Assembly (NCBI RefSeq): GCF_030433855.1
Contig: NZ_JARUXC010000009.1
Span: 1 to 64,000, forward strand
DNA length: 64,000 bases
Source of the DNA: Agreia sp. PsM10
GTDB taxonomy: Bacteria; Actinomycetota; Actinomycetes; Actinomycetales; Microbacteriaceae
Reading direction: 5' to 3'
This document shows, piece by piece, positions 7,331 to 17,367 of this stretch. The stretch's first letter is position 1. Each line of letters begins with the position of its first letter. The notes under the pieces were generated by a model, which saw nothing but the letters and a program-made list of their open reading frames with translations, made no database searches and was not told the origin of the DNA. A program made the translations under genes and the position numbers.

Positions 7331-9682
7331 TCACCTTAATCCGCACCGCGCGTCACTGCAGTTCAGCACGGCCCCGGCCCACCTGTCGTCGTCTCTCGGC
7401 GGCCTGTCCTCGCCGGGTTCGTAGGAGATCGTGTCGACGGCTGGTCTGACGTCGCCCGCGAGTCTGTCGCCCACGGCGATGATCGGCTTGCCGCTCGAAT
7501 CGAGGTTCAGGGCGAGCGCCTCGGTCGACCACAGGGCGTCGCCCTGAACCAGCTTCGCGATCGAGCGTGCCTCGAGTTCGCTGCACGTCGCGTCGAGACA
7601 GTCGATCAGGTCGAGGGATGAGCGCCGCTCACCAACGATCGCGATCAGCGGGCGGCCGGTTTCGTCGATGGCGAAGGCGGGAGTCCGCGACCCGGAGTCG
7701 AAGCCTGTCAGGTCTCGTGCATCGGCAGACGAGCAGGACGCGTCTGCGCAGGTGATGAGTCGCAGCAGAGAGCTCCCCTCGGCGCGCGAGAGGATGACGG
7801 GCAGCCCGTCGGCGCCAAGCTCGAGCCGTGCACCGAAGGTCTCGTCGTATTCGCTGTAGCGCGACTCGTCGCTCTCTGTGAGGCCGGCCAGTGGTGGTGC
7901 CTCGATGCGGGGCTCGGCACCGTCGGCTTTCGCCGAGATCACCCGCAGGGCGGGAATCGGTTCCGGGCTTCGCGAATCCTCACGGTCGGCCAGGGTAACG
8001 ACCGCTGTGCCGTCGTCGGTGACGACGACGTCGATGGATGCGCTGCTCGGGCTCCCCCCGATCCACTCGAGCTGCGTCGTCTTCGTGGTGGCCGACGAGC
8101 AGGCGTCGTCGTCGCAGAAGACGATCCACATCGTCGCCTCGGGCGGACCGCCGGTGCGCCGTGCCACGGCTGCGATCACCGGATGCTCGCCGTCGTTCGA
8201 TACGGCCACGGCACTACGGTCGGACACGGTTCGGGTGTCGACCTCGTCGTCTTCATCGAACGTCGAATCCAGCGTCGCGACCGTCGTGCGGCTTCCGGGA
8301 GGCTCCGGAGAGGACGGCTCGCCACTGCGGGTCGTTTTCTCCCATTCACGCAATTCGTCGGCGCTCGTCGATACCGCGTCGAGCTCGAACCGATTGTCGG
8401 CGGTGTCCTCTTCGTCTCCGACGAACATCCACTGCGCGGTGAAGAGATCGCCGTCGGCTGTACCGACCGTGTCTGTCGAGAGGTATGACGGCATGCCGAA
8501 GAGCGGTGCGCAGCTCGCGCCGTGGCAGAGCCTCAGCGAGAACCGGTCGTAGCCTGCATTGACGCTCAGCACGGCCGTGTCTCCGTCGCCCACGGGCAGG
8601 ATGCTCGCCGAGTCATCGACTCCGGGCACGGTGACGGCCGAATACGACACGAATCCCCACGGGTTCACCAGCGCGAGCGGCGCCGCGAGCAGCGCGGGAA
8701 CCAGCAGCACGGCCAGCCCGACGAGTGCGCCGCCGCGCGTGCCGGCATCCGGCTCTGGGTCTGCCCACGACGGCGTGGGATGCGGCACGATGGGCTCGGT
8801 TCCGATGCGGGCGCGGGTCTCCTCCCGAACGATCACGGCGCGCACGGCGATGGCTGTGATGAGCAGCGCGAACACCGCGGGAACGACGAGCCCGAGCGCG
8901 ATGGCGACCATCGCGGAGAGCATGGACTGCATCATCAGGCCGGCGAGGAGCCTGAGGCCGACCCCGAGCCCGCCGACGATGAGGGCCGCGATGATCAGGC
9001 TGACACGCGGCGTGCGATCCTCGGTTCGTCCCGACACGATGTCGCGACCGGAACGCCAGCCGCGCGCGAGCGCCGTTCCCCATGACGTGTCGCCCAGCGC
9101 GATCTGCGGCCAGGCCAGCAGCAGCGGGGCGGTGACGATCAGAGCGATGAGCACGACGACGAGGCCGGCGATCGTCCAGAGCGGGGCGATGATGAGCGCG
9201 ACGGATGCGGCCACGGCCGCGACGAAGAGGGCGAGCGCGCCGACGAACGCCAGTGCGACGAGGCCGGGGCGGCGGGCAGCACGACGCCAGGCGCCGCGAG
9301 CCGGAAGGCTGGAGTCGGTGGCGTTCGCGATGAGGGAGTGCGTGGCCGCGGTGATGCCGAAGGCGTGTCCCGCGCAGAGGAGGATCGCGGCGATCACGGA
9401 GGCCACGAGAACCGCGGTCGACGAGGCCAGCTGGGTGATGTTGCCGTTAACGATCACCACCGCGTCGCGCGGCACGATCGTGAGGGCGACCACCGTGGAC
9501 AGGATCACGGCGACCACCACGGGAACCGCGTAGGCCAGCGCGGGCGCCGGAGACAGGAACGCCAGCTCGAACGCGCGGGGCGGACCGTACATGCGACGCA
9601 GGGCTGCGCGCTGCTCGGTGCGGGAGGGCTCGGGTGTCGAGGCCTGTGGGGCGGAAGTGGTCTGTGGGGCTGATTCGGGCAC
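7331..9682 (-). CDS. large membrane protein with extracytoplasmic paired-Cys repeats
   Basis: The 783-residue protein has an N-terminal membrane domain (about residues 40-345, six or seven segments, resembling the glycerophosphodiester phosphodiesterase membrane-domain group), then about 440 residues likely outside the cell. This outer part carries five C-x4-C or C-x5-C motifs of the type hhxCxxxxC: near residues 386 (LCHGASC), 524 (FCDDDAC), 649 (TCADASC), 697 (DCLDATC) and 777 (NCSDARC), each next to a strand such as GRPLIAIVG, so a beta-propeller-like fold with local disulfides is likely. No catalytic motif is seen. The start is GTG 9682, seven bases after TAGTGT on its strand. It diverges from the UvrA paralogue. 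Confidence 0.8.
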   Translation of the reverse strand: MPESAPQTTSAPQASTPEPSRTEQRAALRRMYGPPRAFELAFLSPAPALAYAVPVVVAVILSTVVALTIVPRDAVVIVNGNITQLASSTAVLVASVIAAILLCAGHAFGITAATHSLIANATDSSLPARGAWRRAARRPGLVALAFVGALALFVAAVAASVALIIAPLWTIAGLVVVLIALIVTAPLLLAWPQIALGDTSWGTALARGWRSGRDIVSGRTEDRTPRVSLIIAALIVGGLGVGLRLLAGLMMQSMLSAMVAIALGLVVPAVFALLITAIAVRAVIVREETRARIGTEPIVPHPTPSWADPEPDAGTRGGALVGLAVLLVPALLAAPLALVNPWGFVSYSAVTVPGVDDSASILPVGDGDTAVLSVNAGYDRFSLRLCHGASCAPLFGMPSYLSTDTVGTADGDLFTAQWMFVGDEEDTADNRFELDAVSTSADELREWEKTTRSGEPSSPEPPGSRTTVATLDSTFDEDDEVDTRTVSDRSAVAVSNDGEHPVIAAVARRTGGPPEATMWIVFCDDDACSSATTKTTQLEWIGGSPSSASIDVVVTDDGTAVVTLADREDSRSPEPIPALRVISAKADGAEPRIEAPPLAGLTESDESRYSEYDETFGARLELGADGLPVILSRAEGSSLLRLITCADASCSSADARDLTGFDSGSRTPAFAIDETGRPLIAIVGERRSSLDLIDCLDATCSELEARSIAKLVQGDALWSTEALALNLDSSGKPIIAVGDRLAGDVRPAVDTISYEPGEDRPPRDDDRWAGAVLNCSDARCGLR

Positions 9683-9755
9683 CTACAGGACACTAACAGC
9701 GGCACGAATGCCCACACAGGGGGAGAACTCCCCATGGCCCCATACGATTGAGACG

Positions 9756-12206
<2,451 letters not shown>

Positions 12207-13127
12207 GGGGCGTGCGACTCGTCGAACTCGTCAGGGGCGCGCAGCCGAGCCAGCAGATGCTCTATGGCGAACCCCGCCGGGGAGTCGGGTTCGCACACGA
12301 TCACATTCATGAAGAGGCCGTCGGGAACGTCGAGCACCTGGAACGGGAGCTCGACCCAGCCGTAGCCCTCGACGAAGTTGGGAGCGAGTCCTGACGAGAA
12401 CGGTCGGGCCTCGTGGGCTGCCCACATGGCGTGGAAGTCGGGGTCGGGCGTGAGCGTCGCGACCAGCTGTTGCAGGCGTGGATCGTCGGGGTCGGCGTGG
12501 AAGCGCAGGGCGGCGACGGTGTCGCTCGCGGTGTCGCGCCAGCGTTCGTTCGACCGGTTCTCGGCCGGGGTGCCGAACATCATCTCGACGTAGTTGTTGC
12601 CCGGCACGACGTAGCCGGGCGACAACGCCGCTGCGAGGGTGTTGACGAACAGCAGGTCCTGATTGCGATCGAAGATGACCGCCGCCGTTCCCGCCCACTG
12701 GTCGAGCATGGAGCGCAGAAGCTCGCTGACCTCGTGATCGGGCCGCGCCGGTCGGGAGTCGAAGGGAGACGGCAGGGCGAGTCTGTAGAGGTAGCTCCGT
12801 CCGCTCTCGTCGAGGTCGAGCGCGCGGGCCAGCGCGTCGAGCACCTGCTCGGAGATCCTGTGGTTCTGACCCTGCTCGATGCGCACGTAGTACTCGAGGC
12901 TGATGCCTGCGCGTTCGGCGACCTCTTCGCGCCGGAGCCCCTGCACCCGTCGTTGAGGATCGGACGGCAGGCCGACGTCTTCGGGCTTGAGAGCGGAACG
13001 TCGAGCACGCAGGTACTCCGCGAGAACCACCTGCTTTGCCGTCATGGGCTCCAGCATACGAGCATTCTGGAGCGGCCATGAAAGAAACGTGCGAGATGGA
13101 GGGACCCGATGTGGCCGACGAAAAATA

Positions 13128-13154
13128 TTGGCACTCTCGGGTGTCGAGTGCTAA
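13128..13154. promoter_or_regulatory. CIRCE operator (HrcA site)
   Basis: TTGGCACTC, nine bases, then GAGTGCTAA matches the CIRCE consensus with one change in the left arm. HrcA binds CIRCE to repress heat-shock genes. A -35-like TTGGCA overlaps its left arm and TAACGT its right edge, so binding would block the promoter of hsp20. Confidence 0.88.
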
Positions 13155-13168
13155 CGTATTTTTCACAA

Positions 13169-13189
13169 GTTGAGTCAACCCGACTCAGG
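13169..13189. promoter_or_regulatory. HAIR-like operator (HspR site)
   Basis: GTTGAGT, seven bases, then ACTCAGG matches the core of the HAIR consensus CTTGAGT-N7-ACTCAAG, with the outer bases changed. HspR binds HAIR in actinobacteria. It lies downstream of the CIRCE and just ahead of the hsp20 ribosome site. Confidence 0.7.
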
Positions 13190-13209
13190 TTCAAGAAAGG
13201 GGAATTCTC

Positions 13210-13641
13210 ATGGCAATGTCTTTTGATCCTTTCAGCGAGCTCGACCGGCTCACCGGTGACCTGCTGCACTTCCGCCCGGGACCGAAGTTCATGCCCGTCG
13301 ATCTGTACCGAGACGGCGACCAGTACGTGCTGAGCGCCGACCTCCCCGGTGTCGATCCGGGTTCCGTCGATGTCGATGTCGACGGGCAGCTGCTGACCAT
13401 CCGCGCGCAGCGCACGGCCGCCGCGCACGACGGGGTCAAGTGGCTCACCCGCGAACGACCGAATGGCGACTACCTGCGCCAGTTCAGCCTGGGTGACGGA
13501 GTCGATTCCGAAAAGATCTCCGCGAGCTACGACAATGGAGTCCTCTCCGTGATCATCCCGGTGAGCGAGAGGGCGAAGCCGCGCAAGGTCGAGGTCAAGG
13601 CCGCGCAGGCCGCCGACGAGCACAAGACACTGACCGTCTGA
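13210..13641 (+). CDS. hsp20: Hsp20 / alpha-crystallin small heat-shock protein
   Basis: The 143 residues contain one alpha-crystallin domain (about 28-125): PVDLYRDGDQYVLSADLPG at its start, the DVDVDGQLLTIRAQR strand pair and the conserved NGVLSVIIPV near its end, followed by a short charged tail. Small heat-shock proteins form oligomers that hold unfolding proteins for refolding by DnaK and ClpB. AAGGGG precedes ATG 13210. CIRCE and HAIR-like operators upstream point to dual repression by HrcA and HspR. A strong hairpin terminator follows, so it is transcribed alone. Confidence 0.93.
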   Translation: MAMSFDPFSELDRLTGDLLHFRPGPKFMPVDLYRDGDQYVLSADLPGVDPGSVDVDVDGQLLTIRAQRTAAAHDGVKWLTRERPNGDYLRQFSLGDGVDSEKISASYDNGVLSVIIPVSERAKPRKVEVKAAQAADEHKTLTV

Positions 13642-13669
13642 TCGTCGTCGCACGAACAGCAGAACGCCA

Positions 13670-13702
13670 GGAGAGGGGCGGGCCGAGTGCCCGCCCCTCT
13701 CC
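13670..13702 (+). terminator. hsp20 terminator
   Basis: A perfect 13-base inverted repeat GGAGAGGGGCGGG around CCGAGTG, followed by a pyrimidine-rich stretch, lies just after the hsp20 stop. Confidence 0.85.
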
Positions 13703-13754
13703 GTTCTCCCACCCCGCCCCGAGTCCTGCGCGTGTGGCGGATAAGGTGAGCAGC

Positions 13755-14654
13755 ATGCTTCTGGGACGCGCGTACTTCGCGGTTCAGGCGATCGCCGGAG
13801 CGGCCTGGTGGATCGCCGTCTTCACGGTGCCGTTCGTTCGGGAGGCGACCCTCGGTCGTCTTGACCCGATCGTGGTGGCAGTGTTCGACATCCCGCTCTT
13901 CGTCGTCGCGTCCGCCCTGGCGGCCTTCGGCATCCGCGCCGCCGCCATCGTTGCCGCGGGCTGGACTGTCGTGGTCGCCGCCGCACTCGCGGTCTACGCC
14001 ACGGTCACGACCGAGGCCGGCTGGGGTGTTCTGATCATGGCCGCTGCCGCCGCCGCATCCATCGTCGGCGTGCTCCTGCAGACGACCGGCCGGGTGCCGA
14101 CGGAGTGGATCGTGCGCGGCCCATTCGCCTTCCGCGCGGCGGAGGACCACTCGCGACGGGGTGCATATGCGGCGGCGACCGGTGGCCAGATCGTCGTGTT
14201 CTGGGGTCTGTTCCTGGTCGTGCTTCCCGTGATCATCGCGTTCCTCGAGAGGCGCTGGGGCGTCGGATTCGGGTTCGCCGGATTCGTGCCGCCCGCCGGC
14301 GTCGTCGTGCTCGTACTCGCGAGTGCCCTCGGGCTGTCGTCGGCCTTCGTCATGTCCACGCGCGGGCACGGCACCCCGCTGCCCTCGGCCATGCCCAACC
14401 GTCTGGTCATCGCGGGTCCATACCGATGGGTGCGCAACCCGATGGCCGTCGCCGGCGTCCTGCAGGGTGTCGCCGCGGGGCTGATCCTGTCGTCGTGGCT
14501 GGTCGTCGCCTACGCCATCGTGGGGTCGCTGCTGTGGAACTACGCCGTGAGGCCGAGTGAGGAGGCCGACCTCGAGGCCCGTTTCGGCGACGACTTCGTG
14601 CGCTACGCCGACGACGTGCGGTGCTGGTGGCCGCGGGTGCCACACGCGGAATAA
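13755..14654 (+). CDS. isoprenylcysteine/phospholipid methyltransferase-like membrane protein
   Basis: The 299-residue protein has six or seven membrane segments and a C-terminal ICMT/PEMT-type catalytic region: GPYRWVRNPM (about residue 224), where the RNPM motif helps bind S-adenosylmethionine, and EEADLEARFGDDFVRYADDV near the end. Family members methylate lipids or prenylated substrates at the membrane. The N-terminal four helices (about 1-160) are an extra part beyond the usual 180-200 residue core. ATG 13755 is chosen because TAAGGT at 13742-13747 precedes it by seven bases; GTGs at 13734 and 13746 are alternatives. Confidence 0.82.
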   Translation: MLLGRAYFAVQAIAGAAWWIAVFTVPFVREATLGRLDPIVVAVFDIPLFVVASALAAFGIRAAAIVAAGWTVVVAAALAVYATVTTEAGWGVLIMAAAAAASIVGVLLQTTGRVPTEWIVRGPFAFRAAEDHSRRGAYAAATGGQIVVFWGLFLVVLPVIIAFLERRWGVGFGFAGFVPPAGVVVLVLASALGLSSAFVMSTRGHGTPLPSAMPNRLVIAGPYRWVRNPMAVAGVLQGVAAGLILSSWLVVAYAIVGSLLWNYAVRPSEEADLEARFGDDFVRYADDVRCWWPRVPHAE

Positions 14655-14697
14655 GTTCATTACTTATATTTGGCGAATATTAGCGATAAGCTAATAG
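14651..14697. promoter_or_regulatory. double palindrome, satD operator and promoter
   Basis: This AT-rich stretch starts at the 3' end of the methyltransferase gene and holds two palindromes: ATAAGT-N5-ACTTAT (14651-14667) and TATTAGC-N5-GCTAATA (14678-14696). The -10-like TAAGCT (14687-14692) lies inside the second one, six bases before the satD GTG, so a bound repressor would cover it. A mirrored copy of the same pair, with the same spacing, follows the cassette at 16201-16247. Confidence 0.72.
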
Positions 14698-14698
14698 T

Positions 14699-15364
14699 GT
14701 GAGTTTTTTCGCATCGTCTATCGCCGTGATCATCGATGTCTCGCGATCGCGTGAGCATCCGGATCGCCGCGCTCTTCAACGGGAGCTCCAACGGGTGTTC
14801 GCTGAGATCAACGATATTGAACCCGGCGAGCAGCTGATCGAACCCACGGTGGGCGATGAGTTCCAGGCGGTCTATTCCGACCTGGGTCGGGCCCTTCGCG
14901 CGACGATGCTGACTCAGTTGTTCCTGCCGGTGGGGATCGAGTGCCGATTCGGCCTGGGCTCGGGCGAAATGCGCGCGGTCGGAGAGGGTGTCGTAGGTGC
15001 GGTGCAGGATGGGTCGGCATGGTGGCGCGCGAGAGAGGCAGTAAATGAAGCGAGAAAGCACGAATACTCGAAGCTCGGCTTTGTTCGTACCTGGTTTCGT
15101 GCGACAGACGCAGAGACCCGCGATTCCGGGATTCTTGGTGAAGAGAGCCTTGTGAACGCCTACCTGCTATCGCGTGATCACATCATCGGTTCGATGAGCG
15201 CCCGAGCGTGTCGTCTATTCCGCGGCCATCTCTTGGGAGGAACGCAAGCTCGACTTGCCGAAGACGAGGGCATCACCCAGTCTGCGGTGTCGCAGAGCCT
15301 GGCTAAAAGCGGAGCGAATGCTCTCGCGGCGAGCGAGTCTCTCCTGCTGGCGAGAGTGCTGTGA
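14699..15364 (+). CDS. SatD family protein with C-terminal helix-turn-helix
   Basis: The 221 residues match the SatD family: IAVIIDVSRSREHPDR at the start, a VGDEFQAVYSDLGRALRAT block (about residues 58-80), FGLGSGEM, and a C-terminal helix-turn-helix (TQARLAEDEGITQSAVSQSL, about 183-203). SatD was named from a Streptococcus mutans acid-tolerance locus; the function is unknown. The N-terminal part resembles a nucleotide-cyclase-like fold. GTG 14699 follows TAAGCT by six bases, so the mRNA is leaderless. Its stop overlaps the next start by four bases. Codon and base use are more AT-rich than the neighbours, which suggests gene transfer. The HTH and flanking palindromes suggest self-regulation. 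Confidence 0.82.
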   Translation: MSFFASSIAVIIDVSRSREHPDRRALQRELQRVFAEINDIEPGEQLIEPTVGDEFQAVYSDLGRALRATMLTQLFLPVGIECRFGLGSGEMRAVGEGVVGAVQDGSAWWRAREAVNEARKHEYSKLGFVRTWFRATDAETRDSGILGEESLVNAYLLSRDHIIGSMSARACRLFRGHLLGGTQARLAEDEGITQSAVSQSLAKSGANALAASESLLLARVL

Positions 15365-16191
15365 TCCTGCTCGCTTTTCTTCTGTTCGGGCTGGGCGCAG
15401 CCGACTTCGTCGCCGTTCGAATCGCCGCCCTGGCAACGATCTGTTCGATAGCCATCGCTGTCGGCGTCGGTGGTGTCATGGCGACCGCCGCTGGGATCGA
15501 CTGGTGGTGGGCGTGCTCCGTAACGGCGGCTATCGTCCTGTGGCGTTTCGCGACGTCGGCCCGTGTTCGATCGAATTTCGCAAGTCTCGTCGCGGTGTCG
15601 GGTCTCGTGGCCGTCACGATCACAGTCGTCGCAGCCGGGTCATCCATTCCCGAGCCGAGTGGTGCGCTCGTCGACTGGTATGACGAACTCCCATACAGTG
15701 CAGCAGCGAGTGTTTCTTTTACGACGTTTGCGTTGGTCGTCGGCGGCGCGTTGTTTCTCATCGAAACGTCGAACGTCATCGTTCGGCTCGCGTTGCGTGC
15801 GGAACAGGCGGCACCCCGTGCAGAAGAATCACACCCGAGCAACGATCCCCCGGTGGTGGCCGAGACGCCTTCGCACCCATTCGGCATGTTCGGCTGGAAG
15901 CGACGACTCCCGGCGCTTCAGCAGGACCCCGCTGATGATGTCGTCAAACTCAGAGGCGGGCGGTTCATCGGGCCGATCGAGCGTCTATTCCTTCTGGTCC
16001 TCGTTCTGGTCGGTCAATTCGGCGTGATGGCAGCGGTCGTGGCGGCCAAGGGCATCATTCGGTTTCCTGAGATCTCGAAAGACACGGAAGGCTCCAAAGC
16101 GGAGTACTTTCTGGTCGGTAGTTTCACGAGTTGGGCACTCGTAGCTGCGGTGGGCCTCCTCATCGGACTCAATGCACATGGGTCTTCGTGA
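15361..16191 (+). CDS. membrane partner of SatD (DUF3307-like C-terminus)
   Basis: The 276-residue protein has about four membrane segments in its first 145 residues, a cytoplasmic loop (about 145-212) and a C-terminal pair of segments reading IERLFLLVLVLVGQFGVMAA, then KGIIRFPEI and AEYFLVGSFTSW. That last block resembles the C-terminal part of DUF3307 membrane proteins, which often sit next to satD. The GTG start overlaps the satD stop (GTGA), so the two are co-translated. The pair probably forms a membrane-linked sensing or defence unit; this is inferred only from co-occurrence. Confidence 0.75.
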   Translation: MILLAFLLFGLGAADFVAVRIAALATICSIAIAVGVGGVMATAAGIDWWWACSVTAAIVLWRFATSARVRSNFASLVAVSGLVAVTITVVAAGSSIPEPSGALVDWYDELPYSAAASVSFTTFALVVGGALFLIETSNVIVRLALRAEQAAPRAEESHPSNDPPVVAETPSHPFGMFGWKRRLPALQQDPADDVVKLRGGRFIGPIERLFLLVLVLVGQFGVMAAVVAAKGIIRFPEISKDTEGSKAEYFLVGSFTSWALVAAVGLLIGLNAHGSS

Positions 16192-16200
16192 CCTCCGCAG

Positions 16201-16247
16201 ATATCAGCACAGAACTAATATCCGCGTGAAATAAGTCCAGAGCTTAT
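16201..16247. promoter_or_regulatory. mirrored double palindrome after the satD cassette
   Basis: Read on the minus strand, this stretch has ATAAGC-N5-ACTTAT, a nine-base spacer, then ATATTAG-N7-CTGATAT. It aligns without gaps to 14651-14697, matching at about 31 of 47 bases with both dyads preserved. The two flanks face each other, so the cassette is bracketed by inverted copies. Confidence 0.65.
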
Positions 16248-16386
16248 GTGACTCGGTGCCAATCGTGAGCCTGCGAGGCCGGTCGGCGACACGCTCTGAC
16301 CGGCGTTTCATCAGGCTGCTCAGGGGTTCTGCCCAGAGCCATGCGGCATGCTGGACGACCCTGACCGTTCGAATGAAAGGCCCGAG

Positions 16387-17256
16387 ATGAGCACCCTCCA
16401 GCGATTGATGAAGATGGCGTCGAAGGCACTCGATTCGTCAGGGCAGTCCACCTCGTCGCGGTCGGGTGGCACCGACTGGCGCGACCTCGTGCGCACCGCC
16501 GCAGATAAGGTCACGGGCGATGCCCGCCCGACCCCCTCGACACCCCGGCCGAGCGCGACGGGCGCGGCCACGCATCCGGCACCGTCTCGGGTTCAGGATG
16601 CGCCGGTGCACGACGTGCCCGTCTACGGCACGCCCACGGGGGCGCCGGTTCAGGACGCGGTGGCCGGACAGGCCGCCGCGAGCCCCGAGGACCGGGCCGC
16701 GATCGCCCGCTACGACTACCTGCTGAAGACCGCGATGCCCGAGCAGCTCGAGCAGGTGCACCGTGACGCATTCGCGCGGCTCACGCCGGCGCAGCGGCAG
16801 CAGGTCGAGTCGCGACTGCGCGACGAGCTTCCCGTCGGCGAGCAGCCGGCGTCGTCGTCGCCCGATGATCTGGCGCGTTCGGCCGTGCGCGGAGAGGCGC
16901 ACAAGCCCGGATTCCTGCGCGGGCTCTTCGCGAAGCCCGGAGTCGCCGGGGCCGCCGGCGCCGTGGCGGGAGTGGGCGTCGGTGCTGTCGCGGGCGGGCT
17001 TCTCGCTGCCGTCGCCGGGGGAGCGGTGCTCAGCAGCGTCGCCGGCCCTCTGCTCGAGCAGGCATCGGGCATGGGCGTCGACTTCGAGGCTCTCGGAGGG
17101 ATCGAGGGGCTCGACGGGCTCGAGGGCGGCCTCGGAGACGTGGCCTCCGGCGCGGGCGACTACGCGAGCGGAATCGGCGACCACCTCACCGAGCTGGGCT
17201 CGAACTTCGAGATCCCCGGACTGGGTGGGCTCGGGGGCCTCTTCGGCCGCGACTAG
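16387..17256 (+). CDS. unknown protein with Gly/Ala-rich hydrophobic segment
   Basis: The 289 residues fall into a basic/Ser-rich start with a Pro-rich linker (about 45-95), a conserved-looking helical block (IARYDYLLKTAMPEQLEQVHRDAFARL then TPAQRQQV, about 105-145), a Gly/Ala/Val-rich hydrophobic stretch (about 185-235, GVAGAAGAVAGVGVGAVAGG) and a Gly-rich acidic tail. Similar proteins occur widely in Microbacteriaceae, often mislabelled as cation-transporting ATPase; no ATPase motif is present. AAAGG lies before ATG 16387. Its role is unknown; the helical block plus glycine-zipper segment may insert in membranes. Confidence 0.75.
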   Translation: MSTLQRLMKMASKALDSSGQSTSSRSGGTDWRDLVRTAADKVTGDARPTPSTPRPSATGAATHPAPSRVQDAPVHDVPVYGTPTGAPVQDAVAGQAAASPEDRAAIARYDYLLKTAMPEQLEQVHRDAFARLTPAQRQQVESRLRDELPVGEQPASSSPDDLARSAVRGEAHKPGFLRGLFAKPGVAGAAGAVAGVGVGAVAGGLLAAVAGGAVLSSVAGPLLEQASGMGVDFEALGGIEGLDGLEGGLGDVASGAGDYASGIGDHLTELGSNFEIPGLGGLGGLFGRD

Positions 17257-17367
17257 CCTTCCGCAGCACGCCGCAACGCAGGAAAAACCGAGCCGCCGCG
17301 ATCGAAAACCGCCGCACTAGCTGGTCCTTCCTGAGTTGCAGCACGTCGTCCATGCCAGTCTGGACTC

